Positions 63,589 to 64,000 of a stretch of 64,000 bases of DNA are shown piece by piece; position 1 is the first letter of the stretch, and each line of letters begins with the position of its first letter. The position numbers and the translations under genes are program-made. The stretch is from Flagellimonas alvinocaridis (GTDB taxonomy: Bacteria > Bacteroidota > Bacteroidia > Flavobacteriales > Flavobacteriaceae), in contig NZ_SNTZ01000009.1 in assembly GCF_004916895.1 (NCBI RefSeq), positions 1-64,000 of the forward strand. Direction: 5' to 3'. The notes under the pieces are model-generated. The model made no database searches and had not been told where the DNA came from. It saw only the letters and a program-made list of their open reading frames with translations.

Positions 63589-64000
63589 ATGAAATTCCTT
63601 TGGTCTTCCTTATTGTTGATATGTTTACTTTCCTGTAAGGCCCAGTCCTTGTATGGTGAAAAAATGGAAGATTTGATTTTAATTGCCCAAGATGGTTATA
63701 GTGGCATTTCGGAATATGAAACAAGTGTCATAAAGGACAAAAAATCCCTGAACAAGTTTTATGCACAAATCAATAAGACGCGAAAACCAGGACTTCCGGT
63801 ACCTACAGTCGACTTTTCAAAGGAAATGCTTCTAGTGGTCTGTTTGGGAGAGATTCAAGGGCAAAGGGACCCAATGTTATCACAAATTGAACAAACGGAT
63901 GATGTACTTTCAATCGCCGTGGAACTCTCAACAATAAAGAAAAGTACCGAAAACAGTCAAGTTATCTCCTATCCTTTTTATGTCTACAAAATGCCACTTG
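63589..64000 (+). CDS. PrcB-like lipoprotein, 3' end outside the window
   Basis: The first 137 codons of a gene running off the right edge. Lipoprotein signal ends LLSCK near residue 16. The mature part (QDGYSGISEYET near 34, VPTVDFSKEMLLVVCLGE near 71, VISYPFYVYKMP near 125) fits the PrcB C-terminal domain pattern, a small beta-rich protein associated with the PrtP protease complex in Treponema. Role here unknown. Confidence 0.65.
   Translation, partial: MKFLWSSLLLICLLSCKAQSLYGEKMEDLILIAQDGYSGISEYETSVIKDKKSLNKFYAQINKTRKPGLPVPTVDFSKEMLLVVCLGEIQGQRDPMLSQIEQTDDVLSIAVELSTIKKSTENSQVISYPFYVYKMPL

Overview
The window reads as chromosome of a marine-type flavobacterium (Bacteroidota, Flavobacteriaceae; gene order and protein flavour are Muricauda/Allomuricauda-like, which is inference). 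Evidence: a type IX secretion cargo with a gliding-motility C-terminal domain next to a PorP/SprF gene, flavobacterial TamB- and LptD-like proteins, a BshA bacillithiol enzyme, many lipoproteins, almost no Shine-Dalgarno sites (gap is an exception), and several TAnnTTTG-type promoter elements. I see no tRNA, rRNA, CRISPR array or replication origin.

Left edge, 1-4518: an AT-rich accessory segment. A leftward operon encodes a SIR2-type NADase-like protein, a HerA ATPase, a 107-residue unknown protein and a small membrane protein. It is a SIR2-HerA (Nezha-like) antiphage module with two extra genes. The last gene runs into the end of an IS21-family insertion sequence whose istA begins at the window edge. 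Behind the operon lie two related palindromes and what looks like a decayed lipoprotein gene.

4552-13584: an M19 dipeptidase and a Tat-exported oxidoreductase-like protein of unknown role, a GH43 glycosidase with an unrelated gene tail beside it, a four-PAS histidine kinase with a single-domain response regulator, and a CBM9/DUF5916 outer-membrane protein. 13776-20308: an operon for a DUF4347 protein, a 1683-residue secreted adhesin with a ten-unit calcium-binding thrombospondin type 3 array, and PorP/SprF.

20775-28851: a Crp/Fnr regulator divergent from an N-acetylgalactosamine-type operon: AgaS, two PfkB-family kinases, a tagatose-bisphosphate-type aldolase, an amidohydrolase, a GH109 alpha-N-acetylgalactosaminidase and a DeoR-type regulator. 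The genes can be arranged into a full route from GalNAc glycans to triose phosphates, but the deacetylase and GalNAc kinase would be non-canonical. 28986-34435: a tight four-gene operon for D-amino acid or D-peptide salvage (D-amino acid transaminase, D-aminoacylase, M20 peptidase, class C beta-lactamase-like hydrolase). A lipoprotein formylglycine-generating enzyme, a nucleotidase, an alpha/beta hydrolase and a VanX-type dipeptidase follow.

37837-64000: mostly core genes: methyltransferase, AI-2E family transporter, DUF4159, DUF1223, rsmE, tfoX-like, tsaD, tamB, pfkA-gap, a BadF-type sugar kinase, ridA, lptD, an amidase, an MCE protein, two Fe-S electron-transfer proteins, a GH3-beta-lactamase fusion, bshA and a PrcB-like lipoprotein cut by the window end. 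Envelope biogenesis and peptidoglycan turnover dominate this half.
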